64,000 bases of DNA, taken from the NCBI GenBank assembly GCA_019873655.1, contig JAIOAU010000010.1:1-64000 (forward strand), given 5' to 3'. How positions within the stretch are numbered: the stretch's first letter is position 1; each line of letters opens with the position of its first letter. The stretch comes from Chloroflexota bacterium. GTDB taxonomy: Bacteria; Chloroflexota; Anaerolineae; Anaerolineales; Villigracilaceae. The position numbers were made by a program, and so were the translations under genes. Below the pieces are notes generated by a model. It saw only the letters and a list, made by a program, of their open reading frames with translations. It was not told the origin of the DNA and ran no database searches. Below are positions 6,394 through 21,098 of this stretch, one piece after another.

Positions 6394-8712
6394 CTATTCC
6401 GCCGGCGGGGCGGCCGGGCCATAGTCCAGCACCTCGCGGACGCCCGTTCCCGGTTCGGGCGGGCCAACGATGCCCTGTTCCTCCAGCGCGTCGATCAGCC
6501 GGGCGGCGCGGGTGTAGCCGATCCGCAGCCGGCGCTGGAGCATCGAGACCGAGGCCCGGCCCTCGCGGCGCACCAGATCGATGGCCTCGGCCAGCAGCGG
6601 ATCGCCCTTGACTTCCGGTTCCATCTCGAACATCGGCACCTGCCGCAACGGGACGCCGCTGGGAGCGGGGGCGTCCACGATTCCGGCGGTCCCGGCCGCG
6701 GCGTAGGGGCTGGAAGCGCCGGCCTGCGCCCGCCAGTATTCCACCAGGCGGTTGATTTCCACGTCCGAGACGAAGACGCCCTGCAGACGCACCGGCGCGG
6801 GGGCGTCGGGGGCCTGGAAGAGCATGTCGCCGCGCCCGAGCAGACGTTCCGCGCCGGGCTGGTCGAGGATGACGCGGCTGTCGGTGTTGGAGGCCACGGC
6901 GAAGGCGATGCGGGCCGGGAAGTTGGCCTTGATGAGACCGGTCACCACGTCCACCGAGGGGCGTTGGGTGGCAATGACCATGTGAATGCCGGTGGCGCGC
7001 GCCAGTTGCGCCAGCCGGGTGATGGTGCGCTCGGTCTCGTCGGGGGCGATCATCATCAGGTCGGCCAGTTCGTCAATGACCACCACCAGTTGCGGCAACC
7101 GCTTGCCGCCCTGGGCGGCCATGCGGGCGTTGTAATCCTGAATGTTGCGCGCCCCGATTTCGGCGAACTTGTGGTAGCGGTTGTCCATCTCGCGGGTCAT
7201 CCACTGCAGCGCGCCGACGACGCGCTCGATCTCGACCACCACCGGGGCCAGCAAATGCGGCACGCCGTTGTAATTGGTCAGTTCGACGCGCTTCGGATCG
7301 ACCAGAATCAGGCGCAGATCGTCGGGGGTGTTGTGCAGCAGGAAACAGGTCAGGATGGCGTTGACGCACACCGACTTGCCCGAGCCGGTCGTCCCGGCGA
7401 TGAGCAGGTGCGGCATGTTTTCCAGGGTGGCGGCCTTGGGATGACCGGCCACGTCCTTGCCGAGGGCAAAACGCAGCGGCGAGCGCAAACGCTGGAAAAT
7501 CTCGCTCTCGACCACCTCGCGCAGGGCGACCAGCGACATTTCCTCGTTGGGCACCTCGATGCCGACGTAGCCGCGCCCCGGCACCGGCGCCTGGATGCGG
7601 ATGCGCGGCGCCGCCAGCGCCAGCGCCAGGTCATCGGCCAGCGAGGCGATCTTGCTGACCCGCACGCGCGTCTGGCCGGCGCGCGTCTCGATGAATAGCG
7701 GCTCGACCCCGAAGAGGGTCACCGTCGGGCCGCGGCTGATCTCGACCACCTGGGCGGGCGCGCCGAAGGAGGCCAGCGTCTCCTCGATCAGGCGGGCGCG
7801 TTTCTCGACGAATTCTTCGTTCACCGCCGGCGCCTGCGGTTTTTCGAGAATCTCGCTGACTTGCGGCAAAACCCACTGCATGGACGGCGCGCCGGAGACG
7901 CCAATGCGAGGCGCGGCAGACGGGGCGGAGACCGGCGGCGCTGCTCCCGCCGGTCGGTGGAAGGGAATCAAGTCTTCCGAGGGCTGAGGGGCAGGGGGGG
8001 CCTCGGCCGCCGGAGGAACAGCAGTCCGCCGGGCCTGGCGGCTTTTTTCGAGCAGCGGCCCCACCCAGGCAAACATCTCCGGCAGGCTCACGTCGAGACT
8101 GAGGGCCAGGGCAATCAACAGCCAGGCCAGCAGTAGAACGGCCGTCCCGGCGCCGCCGATGGCGTTGACCAGACTCTGCTGGAACAAAGCGCCCAGGTAG
8201 CCGCCGCCCGATCCCTGGCGGGCGCGTTCGAGGGCGGTTTCGGCCGGGCCGCTCAGGCCATGGAAGAGGATGGTCAGGTTGACGAATAACAGAATCAGGC
8301 CGACAATGCGGGAAACCGAAAGCGCTGGCAGGCGGTCGACCTGGCGGGCAATCAACCAGGCCCCCAGGCCGAGCAGCCCAAAGGGCAAAATATATACCCC
8401 CCAGCCGAACAGCGTCTTCAGCCCTCGGACCCACAGGCCCAGAAGGCCGCTGCCCCCCGAGAACAGACTCAGAAGGGTCAACAAACCGATCAGGGCCAGG
8501 AGCGCCCCGACCAGGTCCATTTTGCGCTCGGCGGACAGACCGCCCAACAGGGCGGGGCGTTCCTCTTCGCGCCGGCGCGCTGGCGGCGAGGGACGCCGCG
8601 TCGACCCGCCGCTGGCGCGCCGCGCCGACGACTTGGACGCCGCCGCGCGTCCGCCCGTTTTTGCTCTGACCGGCCGCTTCGAGGCGCGTCTTTTGGCGCG
8701 TGTGATGGGCAT
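6394..8712 (-). CDS. ftsK: DNA translocase FtsK/SpoIIIE
   Basis: The 772-aa product has a basic N-terminal stretch, four predicted membrane helices (about residues 85-245), a Pro/Ala-rich linker, then the RecA-like motor: Walker A TTGSGKS near residue 442 and Walker B VVVIDELADLM near 547. The C-terminal winged-helix gamma domain (about 700-765) ends the protein and would read chromosome-orienting sequences. FtsK pumps DNA through the closing septum to resolve chromosome termini. The start at 8712 was chosen because a promoter -10 box lies directly before it and no Shine-Dalgarno site exists; the reading to 8826 runs through the promoter. Confidence 0.93.
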   Translation of the reverse strand: MPITRAKRRASKRPVRAKTGGRAAASKSSARRASGGSTRRPSPPARRREEERPALLGGLSAERKMDLVGALLALIGLLTLLSLFSGGSGLLGLWVRGLKTLFGWGVYILPFGLLGLGAWLIARQVDRLPALSVSRIVGLILLFVNLTILFHGLSGPAETALERARQGSGGGYLGALFQQSLVNAIGGAGTAVLLLAWLLIALALSLDVSLPEMFAWVGPLLEKSRQARRTAVPPAAEAPPAPQPSEDLIPFHRPAGAAPPVSAPSAAPRIGVSGAPSMQWVLPQVSEILEKPQAPAVNEEFVEKRARLIEETLASFGAPAQVVEISRGPTVTLFGVEPLFIETRAGQTRVRVSKIASLADDLALALAAPRIRIQAPVPGRGYVGIEVPNEEMSLVALREVVESEIFQRLRSPLRFALGKDVAGHPKAATLENMPHLLIAGTTGSGKSVCVNAILTCFLLHNTPDDLRLILVDPKRVELTNYNGVPHLLAPVVVEIERVVGALQWMTREMDNRYHKFAEIGARNIQDYNARMAAQGGKRLPQLVVVIDELADLMMIAPDETERTITRLAQLARATGIHMVIATQRPSVDVVTGLIKANFPARIAFAVASNTDSRVILDQPGAERLLGRGDMLFQAPDAPAPVRLQGVFVSDVEINRLVEYWRAQAGASSPYAAAGTAGIVDAPAPSGVPLRQVPMFEMEPEVKGDPLLAEAIDLVRREGRASVSMLQRRLRIGYTRAARLIDALEEQGIVGPPEPGTGVREVLDYGPAAPPAE

Positions 8713-8718
8713 GAATTC

Positions 8719-8727
8719 ATTATAGCA
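8719..8727 (-). promoter_or_regulatory. Extended -10 promoter of ftsK, probably leaderless
   Basis: On the minus strand TGCTATAAT (an extended -10, TGn-TATAAT) ends 6 nt before the ATG at 8712. No -35 hexamer and no ribosome-binding site are visible, so translation probably begins at the first transcribed codon. Confidence 0.6.
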
Positions 8728-8782
8728 CAAATGGTCTATCTCCGTCCCGAGAATCGGCGCAATCCGCGGCTGAAGACGAGGC

Positions 8783-8902
8783 GACTCAACTTTTGCTGCG
8801 GCTGGCACGTTGCTGCTTTTCGGCATCGAATGACGCGAATTTTACGGAAAAGATTTGGAGAATTCGCGAAATTCGATGCTTTTACCTTCCAGACAATCTT
8901 TG
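8783..8902. repeat. Truncated copy of an interspersed hairpin repeat
   Basis: This 120-nt stretch matches 40675-40795 with 8 substitutions and one 1-nt gap (about 93 percent identity). It contains a long hairpin: arms 8823-8843 and 8859-8879 pair at 18 of 21 positions around a 15-nt loop. The right terminal inverted repeat found in the other copy is absent here, so this copy is truncated or diverged at its right end. It lies between ftsK and the rpoB promoter. Confidence 0.85.
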
Positions 8903-8966
8903 AGACTTCGGAGTCCGTTCCTAGCAACTCTTAAGTGCACACCGCGAAAAATTCAAAAATTGCCTC

Positions 8967-8995
8967 TTGACTCTGGATTTTCAAGTCGGTATAAT
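8967..8995 (+). promoter_or_regulatory. Sigma-70 promoter of rpoB
   Basis: TTGACT at 8967-8972 and TATAAT at 8990-8995 with the ideal 17-nt spacer. The start of transcription would be near 9002, leaving an 84-nt leader. Confidence 0.8.
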
Positions 8996-9085
8996 ACACT
9001 TTTGCGTATCTATTCCATGTTCGCCATGCAGGGCGGACAGGATTTTCGCGTTTCTCGTCGGGCAGTTGATTATCAGGAGTCAAGC

Positions 9086-13007
<3,922 letters not shown>

Positions 13008-13018
<11 letters not shown>

Positions 13019-13037
13019 AAAGCCTGTGTGATAAAAT
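13008..13037 (+). promoter_or_regulatory. Promoter of the rpsL operon
   Basis: TTGACG at 13008-13013 and TAAAAT at 13032-13037 with an 18-nt spacer. The -35 box overlaps the last codons of rpoB. It would give a leader of about 138 nt before rpsL. Confidence 0.6.
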
Positions 13038-13098
13038 TGCTTCTCGTTGCCTACAAGGGCTGATGCGTTGCACTGCCCACTACGTAGTTTGTACGTGT

Positions 13099-13129
13099 GA
13101 GGCCATCAGGCACGTCATGTGATGGCCTC
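13099..13129 (+). promoter_or_regulatory. Hairpin in the rpsL leader
   Basis: A perfect 10-bp stem, gaggccatca/tgatggcctc (13099-13108 and 13120-13129), with an 11-nt loop. No T-tract follows, so it is not a normal terminator; it may be a regulatory leader element. Confidence 0.55.
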
Positions 13130-13181
13130 GCACTTTGGAACAACCCTGATTCATTCGTGAGTACACTGTTCGGAGGCGAAG

Positions 13182-13610
13182 GTGCCAACAATCAATCAAT
13201 TGATCCGCAAAGGACGCCGGTCGAAGAAGGTGAAGAGCAAGGCCCCGGCCTTGTTGTACACCTACAATTCCTTCAAGCAGCGCCGCGTGCGTCAGGACAA
13301 GGGCGCGCCCCAGAAGCGCGGGGTGTGCACCGTCGTTCGCACGACGACCCCCAAGAAACCGAATTCGGCGTTGCGCAAGATTGCGCGCGTGCGCCTGACC
13401 AACCAGATCGAGGTCACGGCGTACATTCCCGGCGAAGGCCACCAGTTGCAGGAGCACTCGGTCGTGCTGGTGCGCGGCGGCCGCGTCAGGGACTTGCCGG
13501 GCGTGCGCTATCACATCGTGCGCGGTTCGCTGGATACGACCGGCGTCGCCAATCGGAAGCAGGGTCGCTCGAAGTATGGCGCCAAGCGTCCGAAGGAATC
13601 GGCGTCTTAG
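13182..13610 (+). CDS. rpsL: Ribosomal protein S12
   Basis: 142 aa, starting with GTG, with GGAGG 8 nt upstream. It carries the universal S12 core: [18 protein letters not shown], which reaches into the decoding centre, and the conserved [17 protein letters not shown] segment. S12 monitors codon-anticodon pairing on the 30S subunit, and the two Lys of these motifs are the known streptomycin-resistance positions (both wild type here). First gene of the str segment. Confidence 0.97.
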   Translation: MPTINQLIRKGRRSKKVKSKAPALLYTYNSFKQRRVRQDKGAPQKRGVCTVVRTTTPKKPNSALRKIARVRLTNQIEVTAYIPGEGHQLQEHSVVLVRGGRVRDLPGVRYHIVRGSLDTTGVANRKQGRSKYGAKRPKESAS

Positions 13611-13631
13611 TTTCTGGGATGGAGTGTCGGA

Positions 13632-14102
13632 ATGCGTCGAGCAAAGCCTGAAAAACGTGAAATTCCTCCGGATGTGCGTTACCACAACGTCACCGTCAAT
13701 ACGATGATTCATCATATGCTCCGCCGGGGCAAGAAGAGCACGGCGACGCGCATCATGTATGACACGTTGGATCTCATCCGTCAGCGCAACGAAGGCAAGG
13801 ATCCGGTCGAGGTGTTCGAGACGGCCTTGAAGAACGTAGCCCCCGTGATGGAAGTCCGGCCGCGACGCGTGGGCGGCGCGACCTATCAAGTGCCGATGGA
13901 AGTCGCCCCGGCCCGCCGGACGACGCTGGCGATTCGCTGGATTCTCGATGCGGCGCGGGCGCGCGCGGGCAAGTCTTTTGCCGAGAAATTGGCGGATGAA
14001 TTGATGGACGCCTATAAGAACGAGGGCGCGGCCATCCGCAAACGCGAAGAGACTCACAAGATGGCGGAGGCCAACCGCGCCTTCTCCCATTACCGAATTT
14101 AG
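13632..14102 (+). CDS. rpsG: Ribosomal protein S7
   Basis: 156 aa, the usual length. The N-terminus [11 protein letters not shown] and the block containing ATYQVPMEV and R-R-x-x-LAIRW are typical of S7, which nucleates assembly of the 30S head and contacts E-site tRNA. It lies 21 nt after rpsL and 35 nt before fusA, in the normal str order. Confidence 0.97.
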   Translation: MRRAKPEKREIPPDVRYHNVTVNTMIHHMLRRGKKSTATRIMYDTLDLIRQRNEGKDPVEVFETALKNVAPVMEVRPRRVGGATYQVPMEVAPARRTTLAIRWILDAARARAGKSFAEKLADELMDAYKNEGAAIRKREETHKMAEANRAFSHYRI

Positions 14103-14137
14103 ACCGCGGTTTCTGCACTTTAACAGGACACCTTCTG

Positions 14138-16207
14138 ATGGCCCGCGCTTTTCCGCTCGAACGGTATCGTAATATTGGGATTATTGCCCATATTGACGCC
14201 GGCAAGACGACGACGACCGAGCGGATTCTGTTCTACACGGGCAAGACCCATCGCCTGGGGTCGGTGGACGACGGAACGACCGTCACCGACTGGATGGAGC
14301 AGGAGCGCGAGCGCGGCATCACCATCGTCTCGGCCGCGGTCACTGCAGAGTGGAAGGGCTATCAAATCAATATCATCGATACGCCCGGCCACATTGACTT
14401 CACGGCCGAGGTGCAGCGTTCGCTGCGCGTCTTGGACGGCGGCGTGGTGGTCTTCGACGCCGTGCAAGGCGTAGAACCGCAGAGCGAAACCGTCTGGCGG
14501 CAGGCGGATCGCTACGGGGTGCCGCGCATCTGTTTTGCCAATAAAATGGACCGCATCGGCGCTTCGTACGAACGCACGATCGAGACGATTCGTCAGCGGC
14601 TGGGCGCGAACCCGATTGCGATGCAGATGCCCATCGGCGCGGAGGCTTCCTTCCAGGGTGTGATCGATTTGATGACGATGAAAGCGATCTACTGGGAGGA
14701 TGAATTGGGCCTGGAAATGCGCCAGGCCGACATCCCGGCCGATCTCAGAGCCGAGGCCGAGGAACGCCGCCGCACGATGGTGGAACACATTGCCGAACTG
14801 GACGACGCCTTGATCGTCAAGTACCTCGAAGGCGAAGAGATTTCCGTCGAAGAACTGAAAGCGGGTTTGCGGCGAGCGGTCATCGCCAATCGGGCTACCC
14901 CGATTTTCTGCGGCAGTTCGCTGCGCAATAAGGGCGTGCAGCCCGTGCTGGATGCCATCCTTGATTATCTGCCATCCCCTCTGGACGTCCCGGCGGTGCG
15001 CGGCGTCGACCCCCGCACCGGCGAGACAGTCGAGTTGCCCGCTCAGGACGACGCGCCGTTGAGCGCCCTGGTCTTTAAAATCGTCACCGACCCTTACGTG
15101 GGACGCCTGGCCTATTTCCGCGTCTATTCCGGGACCTTGAGTCAGGGTCAGATGGTCATGAACTCGACCAAAGGCAAGCGGGAGCGGATTGGGCGGCTGT
15201 TGCGCATGTACGCCGATCACCGCGAAGACATCACCGAGGTGCGTTCCGGCGACATCGCGGCGGCCTTGGGGTTCAAAGAAACCTTCACCGGCGATACGCT
15301 GTGCGACAACAAACTGGTCGTCCTCGAGAACATCACGTTCCCTGAGCCGGTCATCTTTGTGGCCATCGAACCCAAGACGGCCGCCGACCAGGACCGGATG
15401 AGCGAAGCCCTGCGCAAACTCTCGGAGGAAGACCCGACCTTCCGCGTCCGCACCGACGAAAACACCGGTCAGACGATCATCGCCGGAATGGGCGAGTTGC
15501 ATTTGGACGTCCTGGTCGATCGGATGATGCGCGAGTTCCGCGTCCAGGCCAACATCGGCAAGCCGCGGGTGGCGTATCACGAGTCGATCACCCAGGCCGT
15601 GCCGAAGGTCGATTACAAGTACGTCAAGCAGACCGGCGGCCACGGTCAGTATGGTCACGTGGTCATCTCGCTAGAGCCGGCCGAACCGGGCAGCGGGATC
15701 ATTTTCGAGGACAAGATCGTCGGCGGAGTCATCCCGCGCGAGTTCATCCCGGCCATCGAGAAGGGCATCCGCGAGGCGGCCGAAAGCGGAGTCATCGCCG
15801 GCTATCCGGTTGTGGATGTCAAAGTGACCTTGTTCGACGGCTCGTTCCACGAAGTCGATTCGAGCGATATGGCCTTCAAGATGGCGGCCACCTTTGCCTT
15901 CAAAGAAGGCATGCAGAAGGGCAATCCTATCCTTCTGGAGCCGATTATGAAGGTGGAGGTAGTCGTGCCGGAGGAGTACGTGGGCGATGTGATGGGCGGC
16001 CTGAACAGTCGGCGGGCCACCATTCGCGGGCTGGATATGCGGCCGGGCAACGCCCAGGCGATCAGCGCCCATGTGCCGCTGGGCGAGATGTTCGGATATG
16101 CGACCGACTTGCGCTCGACCACCCAGGGCCGCGGTGTCTTTTCGATGGAATTCGATCACTACGCGCCGGTTCCCGAATCGGTTGCGAAGCAGATTCTTCA
16201 ACTCTGA
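14138..16207 (+). CDS. fusA: Elongation factor G
   Basis: 689 aa, a complete translocation GTPase. G1 is [15 protein letters not shown] near the N-terminus, G2 has the RGITI block, G3 is DTPGHIDFT and G4 is NKMDR. Domains II to V follow, ending in [11 protein letters not shown] typical of the EF-G tail. It drives movement of tRNA and mRNA through the ribosome. GTP-binding residues are all intact. AGGA-type ribosome-binding site upstream; part of the str operon. Confidence 0.97.
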   Translation: MARAFPLERYRNIGIIAHIDAGKTTTTERILFYTGKTHRLGSVDDGTTVTDWMEQERERGITIVSAAVTAEWKGYQINIIDTPGHIDFTAEVQRSLRVLDGGVVVFDAVQGVEPQSETVWRQADRYGVPRICFANKMDRIGASYERTIETIRQRLGANPIAMQMPIGAEASFQGVIDLMTMKAIYWEDELGLEMRQADIPADLRAEAEERRRTMVEHIAELDDALIVKYLEGEEISVEELKAGLRRAVIANRATPIFCGSSLRNKGVQPVLDAILDYLPSPLDVPAVRGVDPRTGETVELPAQDDAPLSALVFKIVTDPYVGRLAYFRVYSGTLSQGQMVMNSTKGKRERIGRLLRMYADHREDITEVRSGDIAAALGFKETFTGDTLCDNKLVVLENITFPEPVIFVAIEPKTAADQDRMSEALRKLSEEDPTFRVRTDENTGQTIIAGMGELHLDVLVDRMMREFRVQANIGKPRVAYHESITQAVPKVDYKYVKQTGGHGQYGHVVISLEPAEPGSGIIFEDKIVGGVIPREFIPAIEKGIREAAESGVIAGYPVVDVKVTLFDGSFHEVDSSDMAFKMAATFAFKEGMQKGNPILLEPIMKVEVVVPEEYVGDVMGGLNSRRATIRGLDMRPGNAQAISAHVPLGEMFGYATDLRSTTQGRGVFSMEFDHYAPVPESVAKQILQL

Positions 16208-16240
16208 ATTTGTCCTGGTTCTAGAAAAGGAGAAACGGAA

Positions 16241-17440
<1,200 letters not shown>

Positions 17441-17466
17441 GCCAAAGGTAGCAGCAGGTAACGATT

Positions 17467-17775
17467 ATGACGAAGCAGAAGATTCGCATCCGCCTCAAGG
17501 CTTATGATCATCGCGTCCTCGACCAGTCTGCCAAGCGGATTGTCGAAACGGCCGAGCGCGCTGGCGCCCGCGTGGTTGGTCCGGTACCCTTGCCAACCAA
17601 GATAGAACGGTTTACAATACGGCGCTCGACCTTCATCGATAAGGACTCGCACGAGCATTTCGAGATTCGCACCCACAATCGTCTCATTGATGTTCTCGAT
17701 CCGGATTCGAAGACGATTGACATGCTGATGCGCCTCAACCTGCCGGCGGGTGTGGATATCGAGATCAAGATTTAG
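17467..17775 (+). CDS. rpsJ: Ribosomal protein S10
   Basis: 102 aa, standard length. The opening [18 protein letters not shown] and the loop segment [22 protein letters not shown] are diagnostic of S10, a 30S head protein that also serves as NusE in antitermination complexes. It follows tuf by 26 nt and precedes a 200-nt structured gap before rplC. Confidence 0.97.
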   Translation: MTKQKIRIRLKAYDHRVLDQSAKRIVETAERAGARVVGPVPLPTKIERFTIRRSTFIDKDSHEHFEIRTHNRLIDVLDPDSKTIDMLMRLNLPAGVDIEIKI

Positions 17776-17788
17776 TGATCGTCTGTTC

Positions 17789-17940
17789 GTCTAACTGGTC
17801 TGACGGTTGGACAAGTCAGGCCAGTTAGACTGGATAGGCAACACAAGAACGGTTGCGCGCGTGGGCCTCGAGATTCCTTGCGCCGCGGCGGGCCGGTTGA
17901 CTGTGTTGCGCGGAGATGATGCAGCCTAAGCCCAGGCTGA
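17789..17940 (+). promoter_or_regulatory. Structured leader between rpsJ and rplC
   Basis: Nested inverted repeats fill this gap. A hairpin has a 10-bp outer stem gtctaactgg/ccagttagac (17789-17798, 17821-17830) with an inner ctgac/gtcag stem. A second long-range pair gcaacaca/tgtgttgc (17838-17845, 17902-17909) encloses GC-rich sequence, and a short cagcct/aggctg hairpin follows at about 17922-17939. No T-tract is present. It may be an autoregulatory leader for the S10 cluster. Confidence 0.5.
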
Positions 17941-17976
17941 CAGTCTCGCAAAATATTGTAAAGGAGAAAAGAGAGT

Positions 17977-18606
17977 ATGGTGAAAGGGCTGATTGGCAAG
18001 AAGATCGGCATGACCCAGATCTTCGACGAGGCCGGCGTGGCTGTGCCGGTGACTCTGATCGAGGCTGGGCCATGCTACGTTACGCAGGTACGCCTTCCGG
18101 AGAAGGAAGGCTACGCAGCGGTGCAACTTGGCTTTGGCGAGGTAGCGCCCAAACGCCTGACCTCCGGCGAACTGGGTCACCTCAAAAAACATGCTTTGCC
18201 CCCGCTGCGTTTTTTGCGCGAGTTTCGCCTGAAGAACACCGACTGCAAGGTCGGCGACAAGGTCACGGTGGACGTGTTCGGGGTGGGGGAACGCGTCGAT
18301 GTCGTCGGCACGTCGAAGGGCAAAGGCTTCGCCGGCGTGGTCAAGCGCTATCACTTTAGCGGCGGAATCAAGACGCACGGCGCCTCGGACCGGGTGCGGG
18401 CTCCCGGCGCGAGTTCCTCGACGACCACCCCGGGCCGCGTCTACAAGGGGACGCGGCGGGCCGGCCACATGGGCAACGCGCGCGTGACTGCCCAGGGTTT
18501 GAAAGTGGTGCTGGTGGACCCGGAGCGCAATCTGCTGGGGGTGCGCGGCGCCATTCCCGGACCCAAGGGCGGCCTGGTTTTGATCAAGGAGGCGCGCAAG
18601 CAATAG
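17977..18606 (+). CDS. rplC: Ribosomal protein L3
   Basis: 209 aa. [15 protein letters not shown] at the N-terminus and the basic loop [13 protein letters not shown] reaching the peptidyl-transferase centre are classic L3. It is among the first proteins to bind 23S rRNA during 50S assembly. AAGGAG lies 14 nt before the ATG. Begins the L3-L4-L23-L2 block after the structured leader. Confidence 0.97.
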   Translation: MVKGLIGKKIGMTQIFDEAGVAVPVTLIEAGPCYVTQVRLPEKEGYAAVQLGFGEVAPKRLTSGELGHLKKHALPPLRFLREFRLKNTDCKVGDKVTVDVFGVGERVDVVGTSKGKGFAGVVKRYHFSGGIKTHGASDRVRAPGASSSTTTPGRVYKGTRRAGHMGNARVTAQGLKVVLVDPERNLLGVRGAIPGPKGGLVLIKEARKQ

Positions 18607-18629
18607 GCGCGTCGGATGGGAGCATGGCT

Positions 18630-19259
18630 ATGAAGGTTGACGTTTTCAACATGAAAGGCGAGAAGGTCAAGACGGTCGAGTTACCGTCGGAAATCTTCGA
18701 GGCCCCCGTGAACATTGATTTGATGCACCAGGCTTTCGTGCGCCAGATGGCCAATGCGCGCCTGGGCACGCACAAGACCAAAACGCGCGGCGAAGTGGCC
18801 GGCGGCGGGAAGAAACCCTGGCGGCAGAAAGGCACCGGCCGCGCCCGCCAAGGGTCGACGCGCGCCGCGCAGTGGGTCGGCGGCGGCAAGATTTTTACGC
18901 CCCGGCCGCGCAAGTACACGCAGGATATGCCGCGCAAGATGCGTCAGGCGGCTTTGCGGTCGGCGCTCTCGGCCAAGGCGGCCGAGAAGAGCGTGGTGGT
19001 GGTCGATGAGTTGACGCTCGAAGAACCCAAGACCCGCTTGATGGCGCAGGCGCTCAAAGCGCTGGTCGGCGACGCCTCGGCGCTGGTGCTGGCGGCGGAA
19101 AAAGACGCGGCTTACGAAGTGGTCGCCCGCTCGACCAATAATCTGCCGGACGCCAAACTGCTGCTGGCGAATTACCTCAACATCCGCGATCTTCTCGATT
19201 ACGACAAACTCGTCATGCCGCTCAAGGCGTTGGACGTGTTGAAGTCGAACCTGGTGTAG
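18630..19259 (+). CDS. rplD: Ribosomal protein L4
   Basis: About 209 aa. The extended loop rich in Gly, Arg and Lys (KTRGEVAGGGKKPWRQKGTG) that lines the exit tunnel is clear. Two ATGs are possible: 18624 sits only 1 nt after the GGGAG site, while 18630 has the normal 7-nt spacing, so the latter is preferred. In enterobacteria L4 represses the S10 operon; whether it does here is unknown. Confidence 0.96.
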   Translation: MKVDVFNMKGEKVKTVELPSEIFEAPVNIDLMHQAFVRQMANARLGTHKTKTRGEVAGGGKKPWRQKGTGRARQGSTRAAQWVGGGKIFTPRPRKYTQDMPRKMRQAALRSALSAKAAEKSVVVVDELTLEEPKTRLMAQALKALVGDASALVLAAEKDAAYEVVARSTNNLPDAKLLLANYLNIRDLLDYDKLVMPLKALDVLKSNLV

Positions 19260-19268
19260 GAGGCTAGC

Positions 19269-19568
19269 ATGACGACGGTTTATGATGTACTCCGCCGCCC
19301 GCTGATTACCGAAAAGTCGAACTATCAGTCGGGCAAACTGCGCCAGTATACCTTCGAGGTGGACAGCAGAGCCACCCGCACGCAGGTCAAAGACGCCATT
19401 GAAACGCTGTTCGACGTCAAGGTGGCGCGCGTCAATATCATCAATACGGCCGCCAAACGCAGCCGCCGGCGCAATCGCCGTCTGCTGGTGCGCGAGCCGG
19501 GCTTCAAGAAAGCAATCGTGACCCTGGCCGAGGGTTCGACCCTCGAGATCTTCGAAGGGGTGAAGTAA
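19269..19568 (+). CDS. rplW: Ribosomal protein L23
   Basis: 99 aa. The start [15 protein letters not shown] and the [17 protein letters not shown] segment are typical. L23 lies at the tunnel exit and docks trigger factor and SRP. AGGAGG lies just before the ATG. Its stop overlaps the rplB start by one base (TAATG). Confidence 0.96.
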   Translation: MTTVYDVLRRPLITEKSNYQSGKLRQYTFEVDSRATRTQVKDAIETLFDVKVARVNIINTAAKRSRRRNRRLLVREPGFKKAIVTLAEGSTLEIFEGVK

Positions 19569-20404
19569 TGGCTGTCAAAAAGTACAAACCGGTGACCCCC
19601 GGTCAGCGAGGCATGACCGGTTACACCTTTGAAGAAATTACCAAGACGGAACCCGAGCGCAGCCTGATCGTGCCGCGCAAACGCAAGGGCGGCCGCAACG
19701 TCTATGGGCGCGTGACTGTCCGTCACCGCGGCGGCGGGGCGCGGGGGTTCATCCGGCTGGTGGATTTCAAGCGCGATAAGCACAACATTCCCGCCAAAGT
19801 GGCGGCCATCGAGTACGACCCCAACCGGACGGCCCGCCTGGCGCTCCTGCACTACGCCGATGGCGAGAAGCGCTACATTCTGGCGCCGCTCGGCCTGAAG
19901 GTCGGCGATACGGTTGTCTCCGGCCCGCAGGCGGAAATCCGACCGGGCAACAGCCTGCCGCTGGCCAACATCCCGGTAGGGACGATGGTGCACAACATCG
20001 AGATGAAAGAGGGCAAAGGCGGCCAGTTGGTGCGGGCAGCCGGCGGAGCAGCCCAGTTGCTGGCCAAGGAAGGCGAATACGCCCAGATCCGCATGCCCTC
20101 GGGCGAGGTGCGCCTGATTCGCCAGGTCTGCTACGCCACCATTGGTCAGATCGGCAACCTGGACCACAGCAACATCAAACTGGGCAAGGCCGGCCGCAAG
20201 ATTCACATGGGCATCCGCCCGACCGTGCGCGGGACGGCGATGAGTCCGCGCGACCATCCGCACGGCGGCGGCGAGGGCCGTCAGCCGGCGGGTATGCCGG
20301 GCCCGAAGACCCCGTGGGGCCGCCCGGCGCGCGGGTACAAGACTCGCAACAACAAACAGACCGACAAGTACATTGTGCGCCGCCGCAGCAAGTCGAAGCG
20401 CTAG
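19568..20404 (+). CDS. rplB: Ribosomal protein L2
   Basis: 278 aa, usual length. Key blocks are [12 protein letters not shown], the central [17 protein letters not shown], and the C-terminal [12 protein letters not shown] containing the His needed for peptidyl-transferase activity. Overlaps rplW by one base, so translation is coupled. Confidence 0.97.
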   Translation: MAVKKYKPVTPGQRGMTGYTFEEITKTEPERSLIVPRKRKGGRNVYGRVTVRHRGGGARGFIRLVDFKRDKHNIPAKVAAIEYDPNRTARLALLHYADGEKRYILAPLGLKVGDTVVSGPQAEIRPGNSLPLANIPVGTMVHNIEMKEGKGGQLVRAAGGAAQLLAKEGEYAQIRMPSGEVRLIRQVCYATIGQIGNLDHSNIKLGKAGRKIHMGIRPTVRGTAMSPRDHPHGGGEGRQPAGMPGPKTPWGRPARGYKTRNNKQTDKYIVRRRSKSKR

Positions 20405-20430
20405 GCGTGTGAGTCAGTGAGGTAGAGAAT

Positions 20431-20715
20431 ATGTCTCGTTCGTTGAAAAAAGGTCCTTATATCGAGCCGAAACTGCTCAAGAAGATCGAGGCGATGAACC
20501 AGAAGGGCGAGAAGAAAGTCATCCGCACCTGGAGCCGCGCCAGCGTGATCTTCCCGCAGATGGTTGGGCATACGATTGCGGTCCACGACGGCCGCCGCCA
20601 TGTGCCGATTTACATCACGGAAAACATGGTCGGCCACCGCCTGGGTGAGTTTGCGCCCACGCGCACCTTCCGCGGTCACGTGGCTGCCGAGAAATCGAGC
20701 AAGGCCAAGAAGTAG
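20431..20715 (+). CDS. rpsS: Ribosomal protein S19
   Basis: 94 aa. [18 protein letters not shown] and the [18 protein letters not shown] block identify S19, which forms a complex with S13 in the 30S head near the A site. It is 26 nt after rplB in the canonical order. Confidence 0.97.
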   Translation: MSRSLKKGPYIEPKLLKKIEAMNQKGEKKVIRTWSRASVIFPQMVGHTIAVHDGRRHVPIYITENMVGHRLGEFAPTRTFRGHVAAEKSSKAKK

Positions 20716-20725
20716 GAGAGCAGCC

Positions 20726-21073
20726 ATGGCTCAAGATATTCGTGCTCAATTGCGTTTTCTGCCCATCTCTGCTCAGAAGGTGCGCCTGGTCATTGACACC
20801 GTCCGCGGTATGGATGTGGTTCAGGCGATGGAAACCTTGCGTTTCATGCCGCAGCGGGCGGCGAGGCCGGTCGCCAAGTTGCTGGCCTCGGCGGTGGCAA
20901 ACGCCGAAGAGAATTTCGGCGTCAGCCGCGACGCGCTGTTTGTCGCCAAAATCTTCGCCGACGAAGCGCCGACCCGCAAGTGGCGTCGCTTTGGGGCGCG
21001 CGGCCGCTTCAAGCCGATTTTGCGCCGTTCGTCTCATGTCACTGTCATCCTGAACGAACGCGAGGCCGCCTAG
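20726..21073 (+). CDS. rplV: Ribosomal protein L22
   Basis: 115 aa. The start at 20726 follows a GGAGAG site and gives the normal L22 N-terminus; the longer frame from 20564 overlaps rpsS. The SAQKVRLVIDTVRG and ANAEENFG motifs and the beta-hairpin ARGRFKPILRRSSH that enters the exit tunnel are present. Confidence 0.96.
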   Translation: MAQDIRAQLRFLPISAQKVRLVIDTVRGMDVVQAMETLRFMPQRAARPVAKLLASAVANAEENFGVSRDALFVAKIFADEAPTRKWRRFGARGRFKPILRRSSHVTVILNEREAA

Positions 21074-21098
21074 GCAGAGAAAGGAATGAGGAGATCTT

